Assembly (NCBI GenBank): GCA_963853835.1
Contig: OY970835.1
Coordinates: 39,217,547 to 39,281,546 of the forward strand
Direction of reading: 5' to 3'
Source: Calendula officinalis
Taxonomy: Eukaryota; Streptophyta; Magnoliopsida; Asterales; Asteraceae
DNA: 64,000 nucleotides
The number at the start of each line of letters is the position of its first letter. Within the stretch, counting starts at the first letter, position 1. Below the pieces are notes generated by a model that made no database searches, was not told the origin of the DNA, and was given only the letters and a program-made list of their open reading frames with translations. Shown here piece after piece: positions 43,597 through 54,200 of the stretch. Position numbers and translations under genes: made by a program.

Positions 43597-46500
43597 TTAA
43601 TTTATCAAAATCATTCCAATACTGCTAACCAAGAAGTTGAATCTTCCTACATCAAATGCTTTTGTAAAAAGATCTGCTAATTGATCATCAGTATGGATTT
43701 TAACTACTTTGATTAATTTCTTTTCATTACAATCTCTTATAAAGTGAAATCTTATTTCAATGTGTTTAGTTTTTGAGTGTTTTACTGGATTGTTCACAAT
43801 ACTAATAGCACTTTGATTATCAATAAAAATAGGAGTTTTAAGGATAGAGATACCAAAGTCTAGAAGGTGGTTTTGAATCCAGAGTATTTGAGCACAACAA
43901 GCAGATGCAGCTACATATTCTGCTTCAGCAGTTGATGTTGATACATTTGTTTGCTTCTTACAATGCCATGACACCAGTCTTGATCCAAAGAATTGACATC
44001 CACCAGTAGTGGACTTTCTATCTTGACATTCACCTCCATAGTCACTATCTGTGTAGGCTATGAGTTCAAAGGGTGAATCATGTGGATACCATAGACCTAG
44101 TGATGGTTTGCCTTTCAAGTATCTGAATATTCTTTTAACAGCTTGCAGGTGTAGTTCTTTAGGTCTTGCTTGATATCTTGCACACACACAAACACTATAC
44201 ATAATGTCAGGTCTTGATGCAGTTAAGTACATCAAAGAGCCTATCATTGATCTATATAAGTGTTCATCTACATCCTCCCCCTCAACATCAGGATGTAGGT
44301 GTTTGTGTGTTTCCATTGGTGTACTTGCACTTTTACTGTCTTTCAAATCAAACTTTTCCAAGATGTCTTTAACATATTTTGATTGATTTATCAAAATACC
44401 ATCTGTTCTTTGATTGACTTGGAGTCCAAGGAAGAAGTTCATTGGACCCATAGAGCTCATCTTGAATTTAATCTGCATCAGTTCTTCAAATTCTTTGCAT
44501 AGTAAATCATTGGTTGAGCCAAAGATGATATCATCTACATAAATTTGTACCAGTAGTATATCATCTTTGACTTTCTTTGTAAACAAAGTTTTGTCAATGG
44601 CTCCTCTTTTAAAGTTGTTCTTCAATAGGTATGATGATAATGTGTCATACCATGCTCTTGGTGCCTGATGTAGGCCATACAGAGCTTTATCCAATTTGAA
44701 CACATAATCACCATGTTTTGGATCTTCAAAACCTGGAGGTTGGCATACATAGACCTCTTCTTCAATCTTCCCATATAGAAATGCACTCTTCACATCCATT
44801 TGATAGACTTTAAATTTCTTGAATGAAGCATATGCTAGAAATATTCTTATGGCTTCAATTCTAGCAACAGGAGCATATACTTCATCATAGTCTATTCCTT
44901 CTTCTTGAGTGTATCCTTGGGCTACAAGTCTGGCTTTGTTTTTGATCACTATACCTCTTTCATCTTTCTTGTTTCTGAAGATCCATCTTGTTCCAATGGC
45001 TCTTTTTCCTTTGGGTAGAGGTACTAGTGTCCAAACAGCTTGTAACTTGAATTGAAGGAGTTCTTCTTGCATTGCCTCAATCCAGTTTGAGTCCTTCATT
45101 GCTTGTTGGATCTTCTTTGGTTCATCCTGAGACAGAAAGCATTCAAACATACATTCATTAGCAATTAAACTTATATTACACATATTTGCAGTTAAGCTTT
45201 TGTTTAATTTGCTTCTTGTTTGTAGTGGTGAGTTAACATCACTTAGAACAAGGTCTAATGGATGGTTCTTTTGAGTCCTTGTGGTTGTAGCTTTATCAAC
45301 TACTAGTTGATTTTCAAGATTGGACTCATTTGTCTCAGGCAGTTGTTCCTCTAGTGATCCTTCATTGTCATTGATGTTTGGTTCATCATCATCTTGGTCA
45401 GAGTTACTACTGCTATTGTCTTCATCGAGATCAGTAGTATTGTTGTTGTTACTGGCATCAGTAGTATCTTGAGAATCTAGGTTAATGTTTGGACCAGTAG
45501 TATTTTGAGTACTATTACTGGTGTCAGTAGTATTTGAATTACTACTGTCCTCATTCTCAGAGTTACTACTGGTTCCAGAACTTGAGTTAGTACTGACATC
45601 AGTATTAACTATTGGAGCAGTATTAACTACAATGTATCTCATTTCCTCTTGACCAGTATTAATTGATGATGTTCCTTCCTTTTGATTGTGACAATTTGAA
45701 TTATCTGCATTGAAATTCATGTTAGAATTAAAGGATTTGGTTAGATTGTCTATGTCAAATAGCCAATCTGGACCATTTCCTTGTTCATTAGGTACATTTT
45801 CATTAAAGGATACATTGATGCTTTCTTCAATTATCCTTAGTCTTTTGTTGAATACTATGTATGATTTGCTTTGAGTAGAGTATCCCACAAAGATTACATC
45901 ATCAGCTTTGCAGTCAAATTTACCAATTTGTTCTCTTGTAATCAGAATAGTACAAGGACAACCAAATGATTTCAAAAAGTTTATAGAAGGTTTTCTTTTA
46001 TTAAAAAGTTCATAAGGTGTTTTAAAATGTGGCTTTACTATTAATACTCTGTTCTGAACATAACAGGCAGTATTAACAGCTTCAGCCCAAAAGGTAATTG
46101 GTAATTTTGAGTCTGCTAGCATTGATCTTGCTGCTTCTATGATGGTTCTATTTCTTCTTTCAGCTACACCATTTTGTTGTGGAGTTCTAGGTGAGCTGTA
46201 TTGCCTGTCAATACCTTTAAAATCACAAAAGTTAATTAAGTTAGCATTTTTAAATTCTGTGCCATTATCACATCTTATGGCTTTAACTTTTTGATCAGAT
46301 GTGTTCTCCAGTTTGACAATTAAGTTCTTTATGAGTTCACTTGTTTCATCCTTTGTCCTGAGAAAGAAAACCCATGTATATCTGGAAAAGTCATCAGTAA
46401 TAACAAGACAATATTGTTTCTTTCCAATACTCATTACATTTGTAGGTCCAAAAAGGTCCATATGTAAGAGCTGTAAAGGAACAGAAATAGAGTTCACAGT

Positions 46501-47109
46501 TTTGGACTTATGAGAAGTCTTGTGTTGTTTACCTTTTAGGCATGCAACACAGTGATGATCACACTTGAATTGTTTTTGAGGTAGTCCAATGACCAGATTT
46601 CTTTTTACTAAATTGTTCATGTTTTTAAAATTAGTGTGACACATCCTTCTATGCCATAGTTCTGATTCAGTGGTGTTTGCCTTGGATATAAAACAGTTGA
46701 CCTCATTTGAAGAAATGAGTTCTCCCCCTATATCCAGGCAATACACATTGTTTCTCCTTGGAGTTCTTAAAACAACATATTTTTCATCTAAAATAAAATC
46801 AGGAGAAAGAATGATGCACTCAATGTCTGTGAAAAGAATTTTGTTCTTTTTATCACAAACTTGAGACACACTGACAAGATTGTATTTTAGTTCAGCTACA
46901 TAAAATACATCATCAAAGGTAATTTTGCCATTAGTAACAGTACCTTTACCTGTAATCTTACCTCCCTGGGGATTCTCACCAAATGCCACATATCCTCCAT
47001 CAAATGACTTGAAATCTTTAAGAATTTGCAGATTTCCAGTCATGTGCCTTGAGCATCCACTATCAATATGCCATGTTCTTCCTTCTTCTGGAATCTGAAT
47101 GCTCTGCAC
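43597..47109 (-). CDS. Copia pol: protease, integrase, reverse transcriptase, RNase H
   Basis: A 1,170-codon open frame. Protease WHIDSGCSRHMTG at residues 12-24. Integrase zinc site (HRRMCHTNF ... CVACLKGKQH), catalytic D, D, E in LHMDLFGP, IRCDNGTEF and SPRTPQQNGVAERRNR. Reverse transcriptase VYQMDVKSAFLYG and IYVDDIIFG. RNase H YTDSDYGG, STAEAEY, DNQSAI. It ends FDVGRFNFLVSSIGM, a typical SIRE-type terminus. A Ser/Thr/Asn-rich linker between integrase and reverse transcriptase contains repeated TTD/TTG encoded by the TACTACTG word. All catalytic residues are present. The protein would need the frameshift at about 47115 to be bypassed for expression with gag, so this is a potentially functional but orphaned pol. 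Confidence 0.92.
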   Translation of the reverse strand: MQSIQIPEEGRTWHIDSGCSRHMTGNLQILKDFKSFDGGYVAFGENPQGGKITGKGTVTNGKITFDDVFYVAELKYNLVSVSQVCDKKNKILFTDIECIILSPDFILDEKYVVLRTPRRNNVYCLDIGGELISSNEVNCFISKANTTESELWHRRMCHTNFKNMNNLVKRNLVIGLPQKQFKCDHHCVACLKGKQHKTSHKSKTVNSISVPLQLLHMDLFGPTNVMSIGKKQYCLVITDDFSRYTWVFFLRTKDETSELIKNLIVKLENTSDQKVKAIRCDNGTEFKNANLINFCDFKGIDRQYSSPRTPQQNGVAERRNRTIIEAARSMLADSKLPITFWAEAVNTACYVQNRVLIVKPHFKTPYELFNKRKPSINFLKSFGCPCTILITREQIGKFDCKADDVIFVGYSTQSKSYIVFNKRLRIIEESINVSFNENVPNEQGNGPDWLFDIDNLTKSFNSNMNFNADNSNCHNQKEGTSSINTGQEEMRYIVVNTAPIVNTDVSTNSSSGTSSNSENEDSSNSNTTDTSNSTQNTTGPNINLDSQDTTDASNNNNTTDLDEDNSSSNSDQDDDEPNINDNEGSLEEQLPETNESNLENQLVVDKATTTRTQKNHPLDLVLSDVNSPLQTRSKLNKSLTANMCNISLIANECMFECFLSQDEPKKIQQAMKDSNWIEAMQEELLQFKLQAVWTLVPLPKGKRAIGTRWIFRNKKDERGIVIKNKARLVAQGYTQEEGIDYDEVYAPVARIEAIRIFLAYASFKKFKVYQMDVKSAFLYGKIEEEVYVCQPPGFEDPKHGDYVFKLDKALYGLHQAPRAWYDTLSSYLLKNNFKRGAIDKTLFTKKVKDDILLVQIYVDDIIFGSTNDLLCKEFEELMQIKFKMSSMGPMNFFLGLQVNQRTDGILINQSKYVKDILEKFDLKDSKSASTPMETHKHLHPDVEGEDVDEHLYRSMIGSLMYLTASRPDIMYSVCVCARYQARPKELHLQAVKRIFRYLKGKPSLGLWYPHDSPFELIAYTDSDYGGECQDRKSTTGGCQFFGSRLVSWHCKKQTNVSTSTAEAEYVAASACCAQILWIQNHLLDFGISILKTPIFIDNQSAISIVNNPVKHSKTKHIEIRFHFIRDCNEKKLIKVVKIHTDDQLADLFTKAFDVGRFNFLVSSIGMILIN

Positions 47110-47123
47110 AAGTGAGTAAAGGA

Positions 47124-49676
47124 TTAGTTAAGTTTGGGAACCCAAGCTTTATATGTCTTGGGTTCATCCTTTGAGAAATAAGCTTTTGGGGATTTAACTT
47201 TAAACACTTTTGGTACCCATACTTGTTTATTACTGGTGTTTTGTTTTACTACTTCCCTTTTGAAAGTATTACTGGTGTGATAATTTCCTACTGATCTTGG
47301 TTTATACCCATGATTTTTAGCTTTTGAAAGTTTTACTACTGATGGACCAGTAGTATTTTGGTACTTACCATTTTTAGATTGACCAGTAGTGTTTTTAGGC
47401 TTGACACCAGTAGTATTTTTGAAAGTTGTTTTGGGAGCAGTAGTATTTTTGTAATTAGGGTTTTTACCAGTGGTGTTCTTGTACTGGTACCATACAGCAT
47501 TATAATTAGGGTTAACACCAGTAGTAAAGTTGTTAAAGTTTTTACTGGTGTTGGAAAACTTAAAATATTGTTTATTTTGATTGGATTTTCCATTGTTCTT
47601 GAAGTAGTTGCTGTTCTTTGGGCTTCCAACTCTTCTGTGTGCACTTCTTCCAAATCTTGGAGTTTCAGCAATTGGAGTTTTAATTTTATTCACTACTGAA
47701 GGACCAGTAGTATCTTTTAACTTTTGAGTTTTTGCATTTTCTTTAAAGATTTTAAATTCCTTTAACTCTTTGCAGTTTATTGGATTGAAGTGAGAATCCT
47801 TTGCTAAATGGTTCACCTTGTTTCAAATAACACATTTTAATTTATTATCTTGAGCCTTTATGATTTTTCTTTGTTCTAAGAGTTGGTTCCTATTTCTTTG
47901 GTTTCCCCTTTTTAAAATTTTGGGTATATTTTCTGCATCATATTTAGGAGACTCATTTGGACTTTGAGCTGTGTGAAAACTTGTATCAATTGATTTTGGT
48001 GATTCAGTTTGAGAGATTGTAAATTCAATTGATTGATCATCATCAGAAGAATCATTTGATTCAGATGTTTCATTATGTAATTCAGTTTGATTTTCAGTTT
48101 TTAATTCATTAATGATTCTTTCTGAACTGTTTTTAAGTGGTGGAATGATTTTATATGGAGGTGGTACAGCATGATATCCCACCCCATGAACAACTTTTTC
48201 TGTAGTTTGATTATTATTTAATTCATCAAGAATTTTAGTGCTTCTTTCAAACTTTTTAATTGTTAATTTATTTTGTTCAATTTCAAGTTGACATTCTTCT
48301 AATTTACTTGTTAGTTCTTTATTTTTTATTTCATAAAATTCTTTCTCATCCACCGCCTGAAGCAATTCTTCCTTTATCCTTTGATCAATCATCTGGTACA
48401 CCTTTATTTGATGTTCTTGATCAGTAATCACACCATCAAATTCATGATTTCTTCTCACTGCTTTTGCTAAATCTTCATTTAATTTAGTGTTTTCTTTTTC
48501 TAGGTTTTTAATAATTTTAGCACATTCAGAAGTACAAGGTTTAGGTTTTACCTCAGTTTTGTTGTCAGTAAAGGCCATGAGAGCTTGATTTTGAGCATGC
48601 TCTTCTGCTTGGAAGCTCCAGTCATAACCTTGTCCTTGTTGTGATACAAGGGCAGTTGATTTTGATCTTTTGTCTGGCTGAGGACATTCTTTTGCAAAGT
48701 GACCAAGGGTGTTACAGTTGTAACATTTGACTTTAGTTTTGTCAAATCCAGCTTTGTCACCTTTGTTGAAGTTGAGGCTTGTCCTACCAGTTCTCTTTAA
48801 GAATCTTTTTGTCCTTAGGCTTAGCATAGCCATCTGCCATTTAAGATCCATCTCCTCAAGATCATCTGGGTTCAATTGTTCTAAGTCATCACTAATCAGT
48901 GCAGTATGCACATGACTAGTGAAGAAGGATTCTCTTGCAGCATCCTCAGAATCTGCAGCCTTTCCTATGAAGGTTTCCTGACCTTGACCTGTACTAGAGA
49001 CAAATGCAGCATTATTAGAAGAAATAGAAGGGTTCTTTTGGTTTACCTCAGTTTCAAATACTCTGAGATCATTGTAAAGTTCATCCAACTCTTTTTCTTC
49101 TAGAGCATCTCTTTGTCTATATACCACTGTATACATGGCCCATTCTTCACTAAGAGATCTTAGGAACTTTATGTTGACATCTTCTTGATCCATCTTAACC
49201 CCAACCTGGTTAAGTTCACCAATTAGCTTGTTGAATCTGTCAAACACTTGAGTGAGTGTTTCATTGGGTTTTCCTTTGAAGTTTTCAAAGTCTTGTTTGA
49301 GAACAGACTTCATGTTCCTCTTGGTGCTCTTAGTCCCAACGAATCTCTTCTCCAGTGCTTCCCATAGTACCTTTGCATCATCATACTCAACAAAGAGATG
49401 TTGATAATCGTTAGGAATGGCCAGTAGGAGAGTGCTTAGAGCTTTGAGTTCGATTCCCTTGTCCTTCTTTTCCTTCTCACACTTAAGTTTGTCTGCCTCA
49501 GTTGCAGAGCTGCTTGCTTGACCTGGACCAGTTTTGTTTCCTTCAAGGACAACTTCCCAGATAGAATAATCTGTAATAAGCATGTATTGCTTAATACGAT
49601 TCTTCCACATCCCAAAGTTGTTGGGAGTGAGTATAGGAATTTTGTTGGCCTGAGTGCTTTCATTATTATCAGTCAT
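47124..49676 (-). pseudogene. Copia gag, interrupted by in-frame TGA
   Basis: I place the start at ATG 49676 (MTDNNESTQANKIPILTPNN); an in-frame ATG at 49748 lies only four bases from the primer site and is a less likely start. UBN2/gag domain (FGMWKNRIKQYML, LWEALEKRFVG, FDRFNKLIGEL), zinc knuckle CYNCNTLGHFAKEC, then a coiled-coil stretch. An in-frame TGA at 47825-47823 sits exactly where a second zinc-binding Cys would be expected (CVI-stop-NKVNHLAKD). The frame then continues to 47124 with many NTTG repeats encoded by TACTACTG. A one-base shift near 47115 separates it from pol. Confidence 0.85.
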
Positions 49677-49751
49677 GATTAATAATGTGTATGTTTTTAA
49701 GATTAAAACTTTTTGTTTGTTCTTAACAAATAGTAGATCTAGAACCAATAA

Positions 49752-49763
49752 GCTCTGATACCA
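49752..49763 (-). promoter_or_regulatory. Primer binding site of the Copia element
   Basis: Minus strand TGGTATCAGAGC, complementary to initiator Met tRNA, two bases inside the 5' LTR. Confidence 0.95.
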
Positions 49764-49765
49764 CT

Positions 49766-50384
49766 TGTCAGGATCGATTAACTATAGAGAAGTTAATAAA
49801 CACTTTAGATCTAATTGAATATAGAAGTTGCAGCGGATCAACACTATATCAATGTAATTAAGAACAATGAACTGTAAATAATATGCGAAAGTATTAAGAA
49901 CACAGTTTCACAAAAAGCTTCAATGTATATTATTGAGTTAACAATACACACGTACGTTTACAATTCGTAAGGAACTATTTATAATAGTCCTTGAGGCTAA
50001 ACTATTTACCCTAGTTATTCTAGGACTTTGATTTACATCGAATTATAAAAGATATACATTTAATTACATTCTATAACTATCTCTGCGAAGATCTCGGACT
50101 TGATATGCTTCCAAAACGCGTACCAGTAGTAAAATCATTCACCAGTAGTAAATGTGCATCGTCAGTAGTAACTCTGGTAACCAGTAGTAAGTCCAAAACC
50201 AACGTCAGTAGTAACTACTCTTGATCAGTAGTATCTTCAATAAGCTTTGATCAGTAGTAACTAAGTTATAGTATACACCAGTATCAACTTCATCAGTAGT
50301 AACATGTTCTGCCCCATCAGTACTAAGTATGATTAGTACTAACTGCAGCATCAGTATCAAGTTGATCTGTGTTTTGCTCCAACA
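49766..50384 (-). repeat. 5' LTR of the Copia element (619 bp)
   Basis: Plus strand runs TGTCAGGATCG to GCTCCAACA. It is homologous to the solo LTR at 9919-10559 and to the deleted 3' LTR at 39271-39516. Eight exact CAGTAGTA lie in 50120-50305. No TATA box stands out. Confidence 0.93.
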
Positions 50385-50389
50385 TTAAT

Positions 50390-51238
50390 TAATAATAATT
50401 AAAATTAATCATATGTTTAATATATATAGACAGTGATATTGACACCACACAAATTAATTTTTATACCACGCATTATGTTTGGCAGTACATTATGCTTTAC
50501 AATTTGTACAGTATGATATGAGAAGTGATATTTATTGTATAAATATCAATTCTCAATACATATAGAGATATTTTGAGCATTTACCACTTACATAAATTTT
50601 AATCAGACTCATTATTGTATGCAACTGACAAAACGAAATTAACCAGACTACATAACTGGGCCACACTTCGGGCCTGACAAAGTAACAAGCATACAAAACT
50701 GGTTTTCCTACTGGGCTCAAGGGTAGACTTATAACCTATTTATGCTTCCATAAACATCAAAGTATCAAACGGTTAAACATAAATATTGTCACGTCGTCAT
50801 TAATTTCCATAAGCATAAAACTTCGGTTCAAGTTTAAATTTTTTTAGGCATATTAAAAGTTAGAAATGTTATTATATGTATTTTCTAATAGGCATTTGGT
50901 ATTCAGATTTTTGTTTATTGTTTATATGTGTGCTAGCATTTTGAATTTCAATTATGAGTTCCAGTCCTTACAAAAATATTATATTCTTCCAACTGTTAAT
51001 CATATTCAACAATACTAACTACAAAGTATACAAATTATTACAGTTATATACATAATGTAATTTACATGCATTACAAAATTACAATACAAGAAACTAGTGT
51101 ATACAAACATGTTACATATATATTTCCTTTCCTTCATAACATATACTACTATGATCATTATGTACAGCTACTATGGCAAAATAACTACGTACAAAACGGC
51201 GTTTTGATGCATATTTCTTTATTTTCGACATTTCCACT
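50390..51238. other. 3' flank of CCD8
   Basis: AT-rich, no gene. It separates the CCD8 stop codon from the 5' LTR of the Copia element (about 855 bp), so any CCD8 polyadenylation signal lies here. No further isopropylmalate synthase exons are visible. Confidence 0.5.
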
Positions 51239-54200
51239 TTAACACTTGGGAACCCAACACCCGTGAAGTCCATATGGAAGCCCGTAAGGGAACTTTGCTC
51301 TAGCAATTTCTTCGAATGTTGATGCGTCTAATATTAACGCATACCCTTCGCCATTTTTGTCACTGACAATAGAAATCACGACTCCTGTGAATTTGAACAT
51401 TAATAAAAGCGTATAAAGATCTAATTTAGTGAGCTTTTTTACAAATTTTAAGGTTATTTATATTAAAAATAATTTGCTTACCATCATCCTCTTCTACTGC
51501 ACCAGGACGTGCGACGAAAAATGGTTCAGATGGCACGGCACCTTCTTCGTACCAATTCTTTGCTTTTTTCGCTTCTAAGTCTATCTATAAAACATGCGGG
51601 GAAAAAACAACGTTGTAAATGTCATATTAAAACATCTTTACAAGTATGCCTAACCAAGATATCAAGACAGATGACAAAATGCACATTCCATATTACAAGT
51701 AGGGGTGCACAAAGGGTCAATTTGACCCCATCCAAACCCGATTGTGATAGTGGGATCAGGTGTATTGGGGTCTTATGTTGATATAAGGTTTTTTAATCCA
51801 ACATGACCAATCCAATTCTTTATCGGGTCAGGTATCGGGTTATAATTGCTTACCTTTATCGGATTTTGGGTTGACCCGATTAGATCCGGTTGAAATTTGA
51901 AGGTTTTTTTGCTTTAAAATTAAGATATTTTTACCATTAAATCAATGAATTAGGACATTAATAATTATTAATCTTTCAATAAAGACCAATTAAAAATTAT
52001 AATTGTTAAATTAAAACCCATAAAGTTCAATATATTGGATATTTTTTATTTTTACCTAAAAAATCTAACTTAGGTGTAACCCGAACAACTCGATTGGATC
52101 AACCAGACAAACCCAAAACTCGACCAACCTGACCCTGAACAACCCGAATCCTTATCGGGTCGGGTTTCAGGTTAGGATTTTTTTAACTCAACCCCAACCT
52201 GATAAGAGCCTACCTCGACCCGCAACCCGGTGGACACCCCTGATTACAAGTGTTTAATAGATGACGTTGCTTTGTGTATAAAAATCTTAGAAACCAAAAG
52301 TAATTTCTATTTTGACCTATAAGATTGAATAAGAAGCCAAATTTGACGACAAAATGTACCTTGGTGAGGATGTTGGGGAAGTTACAAGGGCGTCGTGCAC
52401 CACAAGCGTACGCGTATCTGTATTTCTTGCCTAAATAAGCCGGATTTATGCTACACATATCCATCCCTCTTCCATGTTCGTCGGGATTTAGAGCATCAAC
52501 TAGTTCTCCATTTGGACTCCCATTAAATGGTATTTTAAACCGCCCAACCCTACAATTAATCTTTCCATTAAAGTCACAATTATCCCAAAAAACCAATATT
52601 TAAGAACTAAGGATACGCATGTCAGATGTTACTTACTAAATTTTTCTACCTATCTTCTTACCTATAAATGATTAACATGCGGAATTCATTAATTTTCTTT
52701 CCTAATCTTATTTTTTATTTTGTACACTTGTATTGATAACCAGCAACTTAGCTAATTGCCTAAGACAATCCAACTTATATATGAATGTACCTAGCATCAG
52801 GTAGAACGTCTTCTCCGGACCATGATCGTAGATTTTGTAGCCTTAGTTTGTCAAGGATGGTTGTGTCGGCATTATGTTCACAACAATCGGCTATAACTCC
52901 GATTACCCTTCCATCTTCGTCTTTCTCTTCGTACGCGTTGATGAAGTGAAATGTCACAAATAAAGGAACTTCAACACTTGCCACCTACAAAGTATTATAA
53001 AAGATAAATTTACTTTAAAGTTAACATTGTATTTTTATTTTTCTTTGGTAATATATGGAGCTTACCAATTTCCCACTAGCTTTGCACATAACATGCATAA
53101 AACCTTTGGATTTAGGATGCCACTCAAACTTATACAATGGTGTAGGTTCAGCCCTTAACAAATTTTGTGCACAATACCTCAATGGCATCTCGGGCACTAT
53201 CACATAATGTTCCGTCACTGGGAACGAATGGACCCAGCCCGGTGACGGGCCACCATGACAATCAACCCGACCAATCACCTTTCTTTCATTTGAACCGGGC
53301 TCCATCCTTGCCACTAAATAACCCGGGTTTAACAAATCTGGCAATAATGTGATAAATTCTGTCTCGGTCACTATAGGGTGTGCTGAGTGGACCAACCCGC
53401 CTAACGAGTCAGTGTACTCAAACTTCCCTATTGTATCCAAATTATTCGGGTCAATCACAATTGACCCTTTAATTGTCTCTGTGAGACAAACCACTCGTCC
53501 ATCCCCTAACTGAACAACGCCAGTATTGGCATTATCAGTTAGGGATGCACCCGAAAATAAATTGGCCAAATCTCCAATATATGCTAGGAAATTGTCATAT
53601 ATTGGGACTTCAGAAAATTCACGGTAACAAAGTTTATTGTTTTTTCTTGCAGCCTTATATGCATCGGATTCAATTTGCCTGTGACCCATCACGAGGCGGC
53701 CGTTTTCGAAGTGGAGGCGGACGATGGTGGCGTAACCGTCAAAGAGGTGGCGGAAGTTGTAGGCTCCGATGTTCCACAACCCCGGTCCATTCCTCAAGTA
53801 GGTACCATTCTGCATGGATGAGGATGAAAATATAAAAATGATGAAAATAATTAATGGAATTTAGAAAATTATAGAATATTGAAAGTAGCATACAGAAAGA
53901 AAGACAAATAAATTGGTGGCCATAATTATGTTTGTAATATTAAATCAGTTCATAGAAATGGAGTCGTTATGTTTTTTACTATATATATACAATATTTTAT
54001 TTGGTATTATCTGATTTAAAAAAATGTTAATTATGAATTAAAGGCTAGCTAACAAAACAAATTCAAAAAGAATTATAGCTAATAATATTTCAAATTATGA
54101 TATTTATTTTAATATGGAATCATAACGTTCGATTCAAATTGATGCATGCATATATGGTATGTGACTTCGGTCATTTAGTTATTACTCCCTCCGTCCCACA

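Larger units (their letters stand above)
39271..50384 (-). mobile_element. Complete SIRE-like Ty1/copia retrotransposon with extra 3' ORF (11.1 kb)
   Basis: Bounded by LTRs at 39271-39516 and 49766-50384 and by the 5-bp target duplication TTAAT (39266-39270, 50385-50389). Minus-strand order is 5' LTR, Met-tRNA primer site (49752-49763), gag, pol (protease, integrase, reverse transcriptase, RNase H), motif-rich spacer, an extra ORF of about 1,100 codons, polypurine tract (minus strand of 39517-39530), 3' LTR. Domain order, pol C-terminus and the added downstream ORF fit the SIRE/Maximus lineage. The 3' LTR has lost 373 bp compared with the 5' LTR. Several stops and frameshifts make it non-autonomous now. 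Confidence 0.93.

Noticed and set aside
51509..51781. Plus-strand open frame of 90 codons opposite the CCD8 3' exons
   Set aside because: It overlaps the CCD8 exon at 51584-51482 and the intronic hAT element in antisense; no domain.
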